64,000 nucleotides of DNA from assembly GCF_019279795.1 (NCBI RefSeq), contig NC_056739.1, positions 13,034,968 to 13,098,967 of the forward strand. The letters are read 5' to 3'. Position 1 is the first letter of the stretch, and every line of letters starts with the position of its first letter. Below the pieces are notes generated by a model. That model ran no database searches and had not been told where the DNA came from. It saw only the letters and a program-made list of their open reading frames with translations. The position numbers and the translations under genes were made by a program. Below, one piece after another: positions 11,994 to 24,131 of this stretch. The stretch is from Protopterus annectens (Eukaryota; Chordata; Ceratodontiformes; Protopteridae).

Positions 11994-12154
11994 AATAAGT
12001 ACCTAATAGTTATGAAAACTATCAATAACTGTATACATACAGACAGAACATTGTGTAACATTATCCATGCCAGGTGGACAAACAACTGCAACCAGGTCAG
12101 ACAGCATAAGAATAGTCCACCAGATCCTCCAGGAACAGGAAAGGGGCAGGAGGG

Positions 12155-12271
12155 TGGGACGCAAGAATGTAGGCGAGATGGACTACAAACATGGAACGTT
12201 ATTGTAAGTACATAACTTCTTTATGTTATGTAGTCCTATCTCACCGTAATTCTTGCTGGATGGGACAGCAT
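12155..12271 (-). repeat. ICR of DIRS C
   Basis: Reads as the reverse complement of this copy's 3' tip followed by sequence matching the inverse of its 5' tip, meeting at cataacttctttatgttatg. Confidence 0.85.
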
Positions 12272-12289
12272 CCCTAGCACCTTTATCCT

Positions 12290-13560
12290 GGGTGGCTCAA
12301 GCGAAGAGACTCTTCAGCACATTGGGCCCAAAGGATGACCTGTCCCAGGAGGCCAAATCCAATTTGTAATGAGTGACAAAGGTATAAGGCATTGCCCAAG
12401 TAGCTGCTGCATAAATGGTATCAATTGGGAGCCTAGATCTAAAGGTACATGAAGATGATACTTCCCTTGTTGAGTGGCCTTTTACTTTGTTGGGTAACTG
12501 TTTGCCAGCAGTCTGATGAGCAAAGAAAATGCAATCTGAAAGTCACTTTGTGAGGATAACCTTAGAAACAGGCAAGCCTTTCTTTTTGTCCAAAAAGGAA
12601 AAAATAATTGGGCTGATTTTCTATATTCTTTAGTCCGGTGTAAGTACAACCTGAGAATTCTGTGGATGTCTAACTGGTATAGCCTGTATTCAGATTTATT
12701 AGAATGATATGGAAAAAATACTGGTAGCTCAATAGTAGTGTTAAGATTATGTACTGAACATACCTTGGGAAGAAAGAGAGGGTTAGTTCTAAGTGAGACT
12801 CTGTCCTTGTGGAAACAAATGTAAGGAGATCAAATGGTAAGAGCTTGTAATTCTGAGACTCTCCTAGCAGAAGTTATAGCTACTAAAAATAGTGTTTTCC
12901 AAGATAGTAATTTCAGATCCGATGAAGAAGAGGGTTCAAAGGGGGAAGAAATTAAAGATGTGAGAACCAAGTTTAGGTCCCAGGGTTCAGGAGGCTGTTT
13001 GATTAAAGGCTTGAGAAGGAGGACTCCCTTCAAAAAGGTTTTGCACAAAGAGTGGGACATGATAGGATTTCCCATGTAGCCGAAATGGTAATTAGAGATG
13101 GCAGCTAACTGAACTCTAAGTGTAACAGCCGCAACTCCTTCATGAAAGATGGACGCAAGGTAGGGCAAAATAGATTCTACAGGAGCTGTATAGGGATCTA
13201 AACCTTGGTTTACAGCCCAAATAGAGAACCTTTTCCATTTGCTGGAATATAATTTCCTAGTGGAGGGTTTTTGGGAAGAAATCAAAATGTGTTTGACTGA
13301 AGGTGAGAGGGAAACACACCTGGCTATCCGTGGAACTGGAGCAGCCATGCTGTCAATTTCAGGGTCTGGATGGTAAAATGGAACTGCCCCGATTGATGAA
13401 TCAGGAGGTCTGGAGATTGTTCCTCCAAGAGGTAGGGCCACAGGAAGGGAAACCAGACTTGACGTGGCCAGTAAGGAGCAATGAGGATCAGGGTACTCCA
13501 ACTGTTTTGCTTTCTGTATCCCTTTTGGAATGAGAGGAAAAGGTAGGAAGGCATAAAGGA
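12290..13560 (-). pseudogene. tyrosine recombinase region of DIRS C (fossil)
   Basis: A 223-residue open piece (12830-13501) shows the SSKWKRFSIWA start, a ILPYLASIF helix region, NPIMSHSLCKTFLKG and ends at the arginine block SARRVSELQAL. The remaining catalytic part lies to the left in broken form. Confidence 0.8.
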
Positions 13561-14990
13561 GTCCCAGAGGCTAATCGTGGACTAGAGCATCCCTGAGTGA
13601 CATCCCCAGATGGGGAATTAGGGCAAAGTATCTGCTGCATTTGGTGTTCTGGTACGTGGTGAATAGGTCACAGCAAGGCTGGCCCCATTTGTGAAAGATC
13701 TCTTTCACAACTTTTGAATTCAGCGACCACTCGTGAGGCATGAGAATTGCTCGACTGAGTTTGTCTGCTATCACATTGGACTTCCCCTGGATGTGCATTG
13801 CTACTACAAAGCATTGAGTGTCCATCGCCGATTTCCAAACTCTTAAGGCCTCTCGACAAAGTGGGTAAGATTTGGTTCCCCCTTGCTTGTTTATGTACCA
13901 CACGACAGACATATTGTCTGACTGAATCGTAATTGTCCCAGTGGGAAAGTGCTTGCAATGCATAGAGCACCGCTCTCATCTCTGATGTGCAAGTCATTCT
14001 CGTGTTTCTGCCAAGTACCTTGGACTGTCATTCCCAGATAATGCCCCTCCCCCTATATGGGAGGCGTTCGTGGTCAAAGCTGCATTTTCTTGAGGAGGAA
14101 CAAGTGGGCAACTTAAAAGAGTTGTTCTGTATGCAACCACCATGTCAGGTCCTTCTTGCAGGTGTTTGTGATGAGAATCTGATGAGACAGGGGAAGATCC
14201 TGTATTGACCATTGGGCAAATAGTAGCCACTGAAGTACTCTCATGTGCAGACAGGCTAGGGGAACTAAGAGAATGGAGGAAGCCATAGTCCCTAGGACTT
14301 GAAGGACCACCCTGGCCTGAACTTTGTGACTGTTTAGCAAAGCACAATGATTCTACTCTTTCTGGTGTTAGTCTTGCTGTCATGGTGGTTGAGTCTATTT
14401 CTGAGCCTAAGAATACAATGTGCTGCGATGGAGATAAGGCTGATTCTTTTAAGTTTACTGTAATGCCTAATCTGGCGCACAAGGATAGAGTCTCATCCCT
14501 GGTTCTGATCAGTTGATGCTTGGTGGTAGCAGTGAGGAGCCAGTTGTCTAGGTACGGAAACACCTGGAATCCTTGACGTCTCAGGTGAGCCATTACCACT
14601 GCCATGCATTTGGTGAACACTCTGGAGGCTGTAGTGAGGCCAAAGGGCAGTGTTCGAAACTGAAAATGACTGGCTCCCAGCCAAAAGCATAAGTGTCTTC
14701 TGGCGCACCTGTCCATTTTGATGTCATAGTACGCATCCTGAAGATCTATTGAGTACATCCAAATGTCTTTCCCGATAAAGGGAAATATTGACTGCAGAGT
14801 GATCATTTGGAACTTCGATTTCTTTACAGACTTGCTGAGTTTGCTGAGATCTAGAATTGATCTCCAGTCCCCTGTCTTTTTTGGAACTAAAAAGAATCAT
14901 AAGTTCCAAATCCTATTTGCTCTGTGGGGACTTCTTGGATGAATCTTTTTCACAGCAACAAGATGACCTCTGATGTTGCATGCTCTAGTT
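13560..14990 (-). pseudogene. reverse transcriptase, RNase H and Dam-like region of DIRS C (fossil)
   Basis: The RT piece (13994-14806) carries MITLQSIFPFI, IDLQDAYYDIKMD, LPFGLTTASRVFTK and FPYLDNW. RNase H blocks (QSDNMSVVWYINKQGG) and the CDLF block of the Dam-like domain follow at 13571-13963. Neighbouring frames are used in turn, so the region is interrupted. Confidence 0.82.
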
Positions 14991-15199
14991 GAATGGGTAG
15001 CACGTCTGGTACAGACCAGTTTACCGGGGGATCAGAAACAAAGGGAATCAGGTAAGCTTTGCGTATTATGGTTTGTACCCAATGATCTTGTGAAATGTTT
15101 AGCCATGCGCTTGAGTACAGCGATAGACGGCCCCCAACTGCCTCCAGAGATGGACAGTTGGGCAACCCCTCAGGGGCAATGGGATGATCAGAGAAGGTT

Positions 15200-17222
15200 T
15201 CTCCATCTCCCTGGTGTTGCGGACCTCCTCTGCCGCGAGGATGGCATCTTCCATTGTATCCTCACCCTCTGCCCCTAGGGAAGGGTTGACCTTGTGCCTG
15301 AGGGAAACCTTTTTGGGATTTGCGGAACCACATTTTCACTCCTGTTCGACCCTTGGGATAGGGTCTAGAAGGAAGGGAGAAATGGACTCTGATGGCAGAT
15401 AAGGTTTTCCCTTCCTGTTCACACCTGGTCAAGGTCTCTTTCACCTGAAGTGCAAAAGAGTTGAACCATCAAAGGGGACGCTGGTGAAGGAAGACTTAAA
15501 GAATTCTGTGAAGTTACAGAGACGCATCCAAGAATGCCTCCTAAGAGAGATTCCTACTGCAGCTGCCCTGCTCGCTCCATCTGCTGTATAGGAAATCAGC
15601 CTCATGGAGGAGTTAGCTATCAATGTAAGAGTGGAGAGTTGTGCAGAAATCTTATCCATGGATCCCGAAGCTACTGAACCCTGAAGGGTATCTACCAACT
15701 CCTTCAGGAGATCCCTCTGAAGTCGAGTAAAATGGGAAAGGTAATTCAGCAATCTTAAGGTAAATGCCACTGAAGAGAAGGTACGCTTTCCATACCTATC
15801 CATCGTCCTGGACTCCTTATTAGGAGGATGGATATTAGAAGATGTCTCTGACAACTCCTTCTTGGTGGCCGCTGCAACCACCACAGCATCAACAGCAACC
15901 CCTTTGGAAAGAAAGGACTTATCTTCTGGTGCAGTCATAAATTTGTTTGGCCTCCTCAGGACAGGCTCCACTGCATCTGGGGAGATCCAGGCTTTCCGCG
16001 ATATGACCCCCAAGAGCTAGTCATAAGACGGTGTCACACAGGAGGTGGAAGGTCGGGAACCAAAGGCCTGAAGATACATTGATTCGTCCTCAGTAGGGTT
16101 AGATGTCTTCCAATCACTCCTCTGTCTAAGGATTTCCAGGATGTCAGAAAAGGAGACATCCTCAGAGGGGGATCTAGGGGTCCCTTCTGATTCCTCCAAA
16201 TCAGTGTCAGATGTGACAGACTCAGGTGAGTCAACATGCTTCCTCTTACAAAGTCTCTTCCGAGGGAGCTCTTCAGTGGGATAATCTGGGGAGGTCTTGG
16301 AAGTGGGGACACCTCCAATGGGGGCTGCTTGAGTCTCAGGTTTCCTACTGTTGTGGGGGTGGCAGGGGAGAAGAGGTTGCTGCCAGCTGCTGGTGGGACA
16401 TTGGGTCCAAAGGTATGGCTTTTGCAGTGGACAAAGCCTTCTCTATTGCTTCGAAGGCCTTTTCTCCCCTCTCTGAAGATGACCTCCGCTCCGAGGAGAT
16501 GGATGGTCAGCTCCCAGCAAGGGGGAATGGCTTCGAAGCAGATGTGGGAACCGAGCTGAATCGAGCCAAAGCACCGAGAAGGAGGGTCAGTTCCAAAGAA
16601 AACCCAGGGTGACTATCCCCCCTTGGAGTCAACTTGAGAGCGTCAGCTCCCAGATCCCTCAGCTCCAGACTGAGCCGCTGAGGATAGAGTTATCGGTTCC
16701 GAGGAAGAAGGAGAATTCTCAGAACCGAAGGATCCATCATCGAGGAACCTGAAGTGATTGACTCAGAGAGCGAAGCAGTTGGAGGAGAAGCAGTGGATTG
16801 CAAAGGGGGTGGCTCCAAGGCCTTTGGGTCTGGAGGGGCCAATTTTCTTATCAGTGCCTGGTCAGAGAGCAACCTTTTCACCACCCACTCGATGTCCTCA
16901 TCTGAGAGTGTCCTGGAGGAGCGGGTGGAGACAGGAGGAGATCTCCTCCTCTCCAATATAGGAGATCTCAAAGTAGGTGAGACAGGGTCACTATCTGGTA
17001 ATTGTCTTGGTACCGAAGGTTGCCACGGCACTGAAGAGACCAACGGCACCAAGACAGAAGTAGCGGAATCAGAGCCAGAACTCCTTGGCTCCGTCACTTT
17101 GGACTTCTTTAACGGTTCCGAAACTGGAGCCGAAGATTTTCATTTAGTAGTCTTGGGAGCTGTCTGACCAAGTTCCAGCTGTTCCTGGAAGGAACTGGTC
17201 ATAAGACCCCTATCTATTAACT
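15200..17222 (-). pseudogene. gag region of DIRS C, main part (fossil)
   Basis: A 190-residue piece (15441-16013) carries KFMTAPEDKSFLSKGVAVD, a HPPNKESRTMDRYGKR stretch and HFTRLQRDLLKEL. The Ser-rich linker with RSSRTLSDEDIEWVVKRLL lies at about 16690-17097. The N-terminal end is beyond copy D, at 23406-23600. Confidence 0.82.
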
Positions 17223-17412
17223 TTTAGTTATGTACTCACCATAACTTCAGATGTTTGGGATCCATCTCGCCTACATTCTGAATGATGGGTTCGGAGCCGA
17301 TCCCTCGGCTCCGACTCGGCACGCTTATGCCAAAGAGCGAAGTCTCTTATTGGCTGAGCTTACTATATCCCAGGATGCACCACCACCAGTCCCCCAGATC
17401 TAGTTTGTCCGC
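17223..17412 (-). repeat. 3' ITR of DIRS D
   Basis: Tip agttatg, tactcac, cataact (a 7-bp inverted repeat with a 7-bp spacer). Then comes a cggagccgatccctcggctccg core and a ccccagatctagtttg border. It is almost identical to the inverse of 23241-23405. Confidence 0.9.
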
Positions 17413-17527
17413 ATACATGCACACATGCATACCCTGCTTATATAACATCGTCAGATGAAACAAGATAAAAACAGTAGAGCTCAAAACCGTTCAATCTCTT
17501 CTGATCTGCAAGGCAGGGGGAAGGAGG

Positions 17528-17640
17528 GTGGGTATCAGGAATGTAGGCGAGATGGATCCCAAACATCTGAAGTTATGGTGAGTACATAACTAAAAGATGT
17601 TATGTGATCCTATCTCGCCTACATTCTGAATGATGGGACA
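17528..17640 (-). repeat. ICR of DIRS D
   Basis: Holds the inverse of the 3' tip (aacatctgaagttatggtga) and the inverse of the 5' tip (gatcctatctcgcctacatt), joined at cataactaaaagatgttatg. It carries the same gaatgatggg variant as both ITRs of this copy. Confidence 0.9.
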
Positions 17641-17649
17641 GCGTCCCTA

Positions 17650-18640
17650 GCACCTGAATCCTGGGTGGCTCACTGGAAAACACTCCTGAGTACCGTGGAA
17701 CCAAATGAAGCTCGTCCTTTAGATGCCACATCCAATTTGTAGTGGGAAATGAACGTGTGCGGGTTGGACCAAGTAGCCGCAGCACAAATTTCCGAAATAG
17801 CGAGCTTGGAATGAAAAGCTATAGAAGTAGCCATAGCTCTGGTAGAATGAGCTTTGATAGATGATGCCAGTTGCTTATTCGAAGAAGAATAGGCCTGAGT
17901 TATGCAATCTCTGATCCATTTTGAGATTGTAGCTTTTGTGATGGTTTGGCCCAATTTATTATCTGAGAAGGACACAAACAACTGGTCTGACTTACGAAGT
18001 TGCTGAGTCCTGTCTAAATAGAAGCGTAATTGCCTGTGAACATCCAATTTATGGAGAGTGTATTCTGCTTCATTAGAGAATTTTGGAAAGAAAACTGGTA
18101 GTTCTAGAGATTGTTGAAGACAGAAACTAGAGCAGACCTTTGGGACAAAGGATGGATTAGGCCTAAGTGATACTCTATCTTTGTGGAAAATCAAATACGG
18201 TGGTTTAATAGACAGGGCTTGAAGCTCTGAGACCCTTCTTGCAAGTAATAGCCACTAAAAATGCCGTTTTCCATGACAGATATTTTAACTCGCACGTAGC
18301 AGCCGGTTCAAAGGGGAGATGTTAATGCCCGCAGCACCAAATCAAGATCCCACGGAGGTGCAGGATGAAAAACTGGTGGTCTTAACAGGCTCGCACCTTT
18401 AATGAATGTTTTGCATAATCTGCTGCTCATCAAAGGAGGATCCGTGGATTCATGGAATTTAGAGATAGCAGCTAGTTGAACTTTAATAGTTGAGACAGAA
18501 GATCCCTGATTAAATAGGGATGTTAAGAATTTCAAAACCTCTGGGACAGGAGCAGTGATAGGGTCTAAGCCCTTGAGTTGAGCTTCCAGATAGCAAACCT
18601 CTTCCACTTACTGAGGTACAATTTGTTAGTGGTAGGTTTG
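17650..18640 (-). pseudogene. tyrosine recombinase region of DIRS D (fossil)
   Basis: The 17670-18194 piece contains QLFVSFSDNKLG, then AHSTRAMATSIAF (the HxxR block) and HTFISHYKLDV (the tyrosine block). The N-terminal half with LDPITAPVPEVLKFL lies at 18308-18607. The catalytic blocks match copy F closely. Confidence 0.85.
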
Positions 18641-18689
18641 TGGGTCGAAGATAAAATGTGAACAACTTCCGGGTCTAGTGTGTGACTTC

Positions 18690-20480
18690 TAACTAAGGTT
18701 GGAAGTGGAGGAGCCAAGCTGTCAATTTCAGAGATTGAAGGGACTGATGCCAATGTCCCGACTGATGGATTAGCAAATCCGGGATCACGTCTAAGGTCCA
18801 CGGATCGTCCACTGCATGCTTTTTCAGGTAAGGAAACCATATCTGACGAGGCCAGTATGGGGCAATCAGAATCATTGAAGACCCTAGCTGAGAAGCTCTT
18901 TGAATAACTTTGGGAAGGAGTGGAATTGGGGGAAAAGCATAAAGCAACCCTGTTGGCCAAGGTTGTGCTAGAGCATCCATGGCTGGTACTTCCTGATGTG
19001 GAATCAAGGAGAAGAACCTTTGGCACTTGGTGTTTTGTGGAGTCGCAAATAGGTCGCAGCACGGCGTCCCCCATCTCTTGAAAACCTGGGCTGCTACTGC
19101 GCGGTTTAGAGACCATTCGTGAGGAGAGAGAATTGTCCTGCTTAATTTGTCCGCCAATACATTTGACTTTCCCGGGATGTGGGTCGCTACCAAGAAGTGG
19201 TTGGTAGCTACAGCCCATTCCCACACTCTCATGGCCTCTCTGCAAAGGGGATACGATCTGGTCCCTCCTTGTTTGTTCAGATACCAAACCACCGACATGT
19301 TGTCTGTGTGGATGGCGATGATGCCCTGAGGAAGGAACTTGTGTAAGGCCTGTAGGGATAGAAGTACAGCCCTCATCTCCAACACGTTGATGTGGAGAAG
19401 AGCTTCGTCCGGAAGCCAGGATCCCTGAACTAGCCTGCCCAGACAATGCCCCCCCCACCCTATCTGGGAGGCATCTGTCGTCAGGGTAACCACTGGAGGG
19501 GAGAACAAAGGGTTTTCCTGATCCAAGTTGGATGTCTGAAGCCACCAGCGAAGGTCCCTTTGCATATTTCCGTAATCATGATGTGATGATTGAGGGAAGA
19601 TCTGGAAAGGACCATTGAGTTGATAAGAGCCACTGAAGAATCCTCATGTGTAACCTTGCTAGAGGAACTAAAAGTACCGTGGCAGACATTGAGCCTAGAA
19701 CCTGTAGGACCATCCTGGCTGGGGCTTTGGATCTTGAGATCAGAGCTAGAACTTGGCCCTGTAAAGTTCGAATCCTTTCGGCAGGAAGAAAGACACGCAT
19801 CAATCTTGAGTCTATCTCTGCTCCTATAAACTTTATGCGCTGAGAGGGCAGCAAGACAGACTTTGACCAATTGAATGTAATCCCTAGGGAAACACCCAGG
19901 AGATGGTGGCTTTGAGGTTGTCCATAAGTAGATGCCTGGTGGTGGCAGTCAGGAGCCAGTCGTCGAGATAGGGAAACACTTGGAATCCAAGACTCCTCAG
20001 GTGAGCCGTCACTACTGCCAAACACTTGGTGAACACCCTGGGGCTGTGGTGAGACCAAAGGGCAGAGCACAAAATTGGTAATGACTGGTTCCCAGGCTGA
20101 AGCGCAGATACCTTCTGGACGCCTGATGTATCGGTATGTGATAATAGGCGTCCTTGAGGTCTATGGAGCACATCCAAACATCCTTCTCCAACAACGGGAG
20201 AATGGATTGCAACGTGACCATTCGGAATTTGGATTTCGTGACGGATAGGTTTAGTCTGCTGAGATCCAATATTGGTCTCAGGTCCCCTGTCTTTTTTGGC
20301 ACTAAAAAGAACCTGGAGTAATTTCCTGATCCGATTTGGTCTGTGGGGACCGGTTGGATGACTCCTTTTTCTAGCAGCTTTGAAGCTTCTGCGGCTGCTA
20401 TTTCCCTTTGACTGGGTGGTGGGTCCGGGATTCTCTTGGACGAAGGGGTGAGGACTTGAATGGGATGGTGTAACCTCCGG
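18690..20480 (-). pseudogene. reverse transcriptase, RNase H and Dam-like region of DIRS D (fossil)
   Basis: The piece at 18693-19565 (290 residues) starts in RNase H (TLTTDASQIGWGG, HINVLEMRAVLL, HTDNMSVVWYLNKQGG). It continues into the domain with CDLFATPQNTKC, YAFPPIPLLPKV and ILIAPYWPRQIWFP. The layout of that last domain resembles Dam-type adenine methyltransferases. RT blocks lie at 19580-20480 in several pieces. Confidence 0.83.
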
Positions 20481-20699
20481 CAATTATCCGAAGCACCCAT
20501 CTGTCCTGGAGTGATTGACTCCCAGGCTTCTAGGTGCTTGGCAAAGCGACACCCGACTGGCTCGAGCAGCACAGCCGGGCAATCCCTCATGTCGTGGGAG
20601 GCTGAAGAGCCACGAAAGGACTCGCGGTCTCCAGAATTGCGGGCCCTCTGCCGCCTCTGGGACGGCGTCTCCTGAAAAATTTCCCGCCTCTGCCTCTGG

Positions 20700-22886
20700 A
20701 CGGGAATCTTCCTGCTGTTGGGAGAAAAACTTGCAGATTTTCGAACCACATTTTCCCCTCCTTTGGCCTTGGGGTAAGGCCGAAGGGAGTGGAATAACGG
20801 CCCCTACGGCAGATAACGTTTTTCCCTCTTGCTCACAGCGGTAAGGGTGTCTTTCACCTTGGGTCCAAACAATGAGGACCCATCAAAGGGAGCGTCGGCG
20901 AAGGAAGACTTGAAGGCCTCCGCAAACTGACACAAGCGGAGCCAGGCTTGTCTCGAGAGCAACGCCTGTGCCTGCCGCTCTACCGCCCTTCGCCGCATAA
21001 GAAATGAGCCTCATGGACGAGTTAGCAATTGACGTAAGGATAGCCAACTGAGGGCTAACGGACTGGGCTAGCTGCTCAGGTAGGTTACCCGAGAGGAGTC
21101 TGACAACTCCTTGACCAGATCCCTCTGAAGCCTGGTAAAATGTGCCAAATAATTCAGAGACCTTAAGGTAAAGGCCGCTGAAGTCAGGGTGCGCTTCCTG
21201 CCTATCCATACTCCTAGACTCCTTATTAGGAGGATGGATGGACGTTGAAGCCTCTGCCACGCCCTGTTGTGTAGCAGATGCCACCCCCATGGCATCTACA
21301 GCCACGCCTTTACTACGCCACTCCTTCTCCCCGCGGGCGGATAAGAACTTCTTTGGGCGAGACGGGACTGGTTCCACGGTATCCGGGTGTTCCCACGCCT
21401 TCGACAAACTAAATCCAGAAGCTCGTCGAAGGGCGGAGACACCCAGGAGGCGGAGGGCTGAGCCCCAAAGGCCTTGAGGAGCACTGATTCGTCCGCAGAG
21501 GGGGGTTTGGACATCCAGCCGCCTCGTTGTTTGAGGATCTCTAAGATGTCTGCAAAGGAGACATCGTCCGAGGACGACTTAGGGGACCCCTCCGCATCAT
21601 CCATATCCGTGTCCGATGTAATAGACTCGGGAGTCCACGTGCTTCCTCTTGCACAATCTCTTCCTTGGGGGTTCCTCTGGAGATGACTCTGAAGAACCCT
21701 CAGGAAGAGGGAAACCCCCACTGGGGGTAACCTCAGGCCTCGGGGCTCCGCTGGCTACGGACAGGGAACTGCCAAAGACCCAGTCTCCACGCCCAGGAAG
21801 GTGCTGGTAGAACCGGAGAGATGGTCAAGAGGATTTGGCCAAGGCACTCCTCATGGCCCGAAAGCCGGACCCCAGAATCCTGGGAGAATCCGGTCTCCGG
21901 GCCATGATGGCAGACGGAAGTCCCAGAGTCAAGCACCGAGAGGGAGGCTCGGCACCAAAGCAAAGGTCCCAAACATCACCCTCGGGTCCAGCCGAAGAAG
22001 TCCGCGTACCAAACTCGGACCCGAGGGCCCGGGTTGGAGTAAGGGTCGGAGCCGACCCTGAGATCTCCACCGGCTCCAAGAGCACCTGCTCCGATGGAGC
22101 CGAAGCAGTCGGAGGAGGAATGGCAATGGGGTGGGTCATGGTCATCGGCTCCGAGGCCAACTGGGTCGGAACCGAAACAAACTTTTGGAAGACTGGGGAC
22201 TGGAAAAGTCTTTGGAGCACCCTGTCTATATCAGAATCCGACATTCTCGAAGACCGAGAGGAAACAGAACGGGTTCGAGAAGACCTCTCCCTCGGCCCCA
22301 AGGGACTAGGGGACCGGCTCCGAGGCGACTCGATGAGAATCGGCGCCGAGGAAACACACACACCAGATTCCATCGGTGCCGAGGTAGACTTCGCCGAGGA
22401 GGAAGTGTCTGAGCTGGCGACCCTTGTCGGCTCCGAGCAGTGGAGCCGACGTAGGTGACCCCCCTCTCGATGCCCCAGCCATCGGCTCCCAAGCCCGAGG
22501 AGTCGATACTGGAGGCATCGAGGCAGACCGTTCCGACCTCGGCTCCAAAGTCTTTGGAGCCGAAGGAGAGGCCTGCCTAGGTCTCTTGGCAGTCGGGTCC
22601 GACGGACTGGTCGGAGCCAAGCCCTTTCTTTGGCAGGAGTCGGAGAGGAAGCCAAGGCTTCTTCGAAAGAGGGTTTAATCAAGCCTTTGAGAATCAATTT
22701 ATTTTTCCTCTCCTGGAGGACCCTAGAGGAAAAAGCGTGACATACGCTGCATGACTCCTGCAAGTGCTTTGCCCCTAAACAATACACACACAGTAGATGG
22801 TCATCAGTAACAGACATCTTAAAAGCACATTTAGAACATTTCTTAAAGCCCGAAGGCCTATGGGGTTGAGACATGTTGATACACAA
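20700..22886 (-). pseudogene. gag region of DIRS D (fossil)
   Basis: The N-terminal piece (21825-22886, 353 residues) starts MSQPHRPSGFKKCSKC and shows a C-x2-C, C-x2-C, C-x2-C series (KCSKC, LCVYCLG, SCSVCHAF), probably metal-binding. It then reads LQERKNKLILKGL and a long Ser/Pro/Arg linker packed with SAP-type repeats encoded by tcggctccga-like 10-mers. The conserved HPPNKESRSMDR and basic C-terminal blocks lie at 20700-21407. Confidence 0.85.
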
Positions 22887-23240
22887 ATCTAGTCACTCTG
22901 ACAGGAAAGTACACTAAATTTTAACTACTGATATAAGCTTACAGTAATAAATAAAGCCAACTCTTCCTGTAAAAAGAACAGGTAACTCTAACCCAATTTG
23001 AACAATTATTAGAGACCCTGTAATTCAAATATTAACAGTCCGGGAAGGCCCTGAATGGAGGGGGGGCCGAAAACAAACTGAACTCAATCACACACAACAA
23101 TTCCAAGTCCAAATCGTACACAAAGTTAGCGATAGCTGTTAAAACAGCTTTTGTGAGCAAAAACAGCAAAAAACTGACAGAAAAGTTAGTTTAATAAACT
23201 ACTTAGCCCAGCCAGCTCGAGACCACGTCTTCGCAGGGAA
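22887..23240 (-). other. 5' leader of DIRS D
   Basis: AT-rich untranslated stretch between the 5' ITR and gag. It includes an agctgttaaaacagctttt hairpin at about 23126-23145, also seen in copy F. No gene is present. Confidence 0.7.
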
Positions 23241-23405
23241 GCGGCAAACGAGATCTGGGGGACTGGTGGTGGTGCATCCTGGGATATAGTAAGCTCAGCC
23301 AATAAGAGACTTCGCTCTTTGGCATAAGCGTGCCGAGTCGGAGCCGAGGGATCGGCTCCGAACCCATCATTCAGAATGTAGGCGAGATAGGATCACATAA
23401 CATCT
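23241..23405 (-). repeat. 5' ITR of DIRS D
   Basis: Starts at the gcggcaaacgagatctgggg border and ends ggatcacataacatct. It is the inverse partner of 17223-17412, except for the outermost bases, which differ as expected for DIRS. Confidence 0.9.
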
Positions 23406-23600
23406 TGCGTTTCCTCTCATTAAAAACCCTAGTACTGAAGGCATGGCAAAAAGTACAGGGTTCTTGTAAGTGGGCTTCGCCTAGGCAGTACACACTGCTA
23501 GTGTGACTGTCTGTCAATTACATCTTTTGTGAGCATTTGTCACATTCTTTGAAACCCGAGGGGTGGTGGTCCTTGTATTCTCTTTCTTTTTCCTTAGACA
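23406..23600 (-). pseudogene. gag N-terminal end of DIRS C (fossil)
   Basis: The minus strand shows the C-x2-C cysteine series (around tgtgagcatttgtcacattc and tacacactgc) and an ATG near 23600. This is the start of C's gag, separated from the rest by copy D. Confidence 0.7.
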
Positions 23601-23962
23601 TGCTAACACAAACAAGCTAATAAAGCTACCAGAAAAAAGACAACACTAACTATAATAACAATACTACTGAAAAAACAATACCAAAAAACGGTAAAGACAG
23701 AATCTAGAAAAGGTTTTTTTTTTTTTTTTAAAGAAGTAACATTCAGGGAGGAAGGGCCTTCTAATTTAAATGGGCAACTTTGGCCCTCTAACTGAAATGG
23801 GCCATACAATCCTATGGGGGGGAAATAGGGGTTAAACACTCAATACAATCACACAAGAAAAGCTATTAACTATAATGAGTAAAAGATGAAGAAAAAGTGG
23901 TGAAAAAACAAGATTAGCGAAGAATCTTCCACTTAGCCAACTAGCCAGTAAGGAGACAACCT
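23601..23962 (-). other. 5' leader of DIRS C
   Basis: AT-rich leader between gag and the 5' ITR. It has a poly-T run at about 23715-23730 and repeated (g)ccctctaa(c/t)t(g/t)aaatgggc-like phrases, which also appear in the leader of copy J near 57980-58030. No gene is present. Confidence 0.65.
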
Positions 23963-24131
23963 CGAAGCTTTCGCTGCAAATGAGATCTGGGGAATTGCTG
24001 TGAGGCACCATGGGATAGGGGTTAGCCTCGAGCCAGTAAAAGCTCTTGAGCTTTAGTATTGGCCGAGTCAGAGCCGAATATCGGCTCCGAACCCATCCAG
24101 CAAGAATTAGGTGAGATAGGACAAATAACAT
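23963..24131 (-). repeat. 5' ITR of DIRS C
   Basis: Border gcaaatgagatctgggg, core gccgaatatcggctccgaac, tip gtgagataggacaaataaca. It is the inverse partner of 11802-11993, with about one difference in ten. Confidence 0.82.

Larger units (their letters stand above)
17223..23405 (-). mobile_element. DIRS1-like retrotransposon D (fossil), full length, young
   Basis: A 6.2-kb minus-strand copy inserted in the gag of C. Parts in sense order: 5' ITR (23241-23405), leader, gag (22886-20700), RT (20480-19580), RNase H/Dam-like (19565-18690), YR (18640-17650), ICR (17528-17640), 3' ITR (17223-17412). The two ITRs differ at about one of roughly 145 compared positions, so the insertion is recent. It is still broken, with somewhere near eight interruptions. 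The gag of C joins cleanly across it when compared with copy H, with at most two or three shared bases, so there is no target duplication. Confidence 0.92.
11802..24131 (-). mobile_element. DIRS1-like retrotransposon C (fossil), with D inserted
   Basis: Minus-strand copy with both termini: 3' ITR at 11802-11993 and 5' ITR at about 23963-24131. Without D it is about 6.1 kb, the full family length. Sense order is gag (23600-23406 and 17222-15200), RT, RNase H/Dam-like (14990-13560), YR (13560-12290), ICR (12155-12271). By eye its two ITRs differ at roughly a tenth of about 130 compared positions, so it is clearly older than D inside it. It has on the order of ten interruptions besides the insertion. 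Confidence 0.88.
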
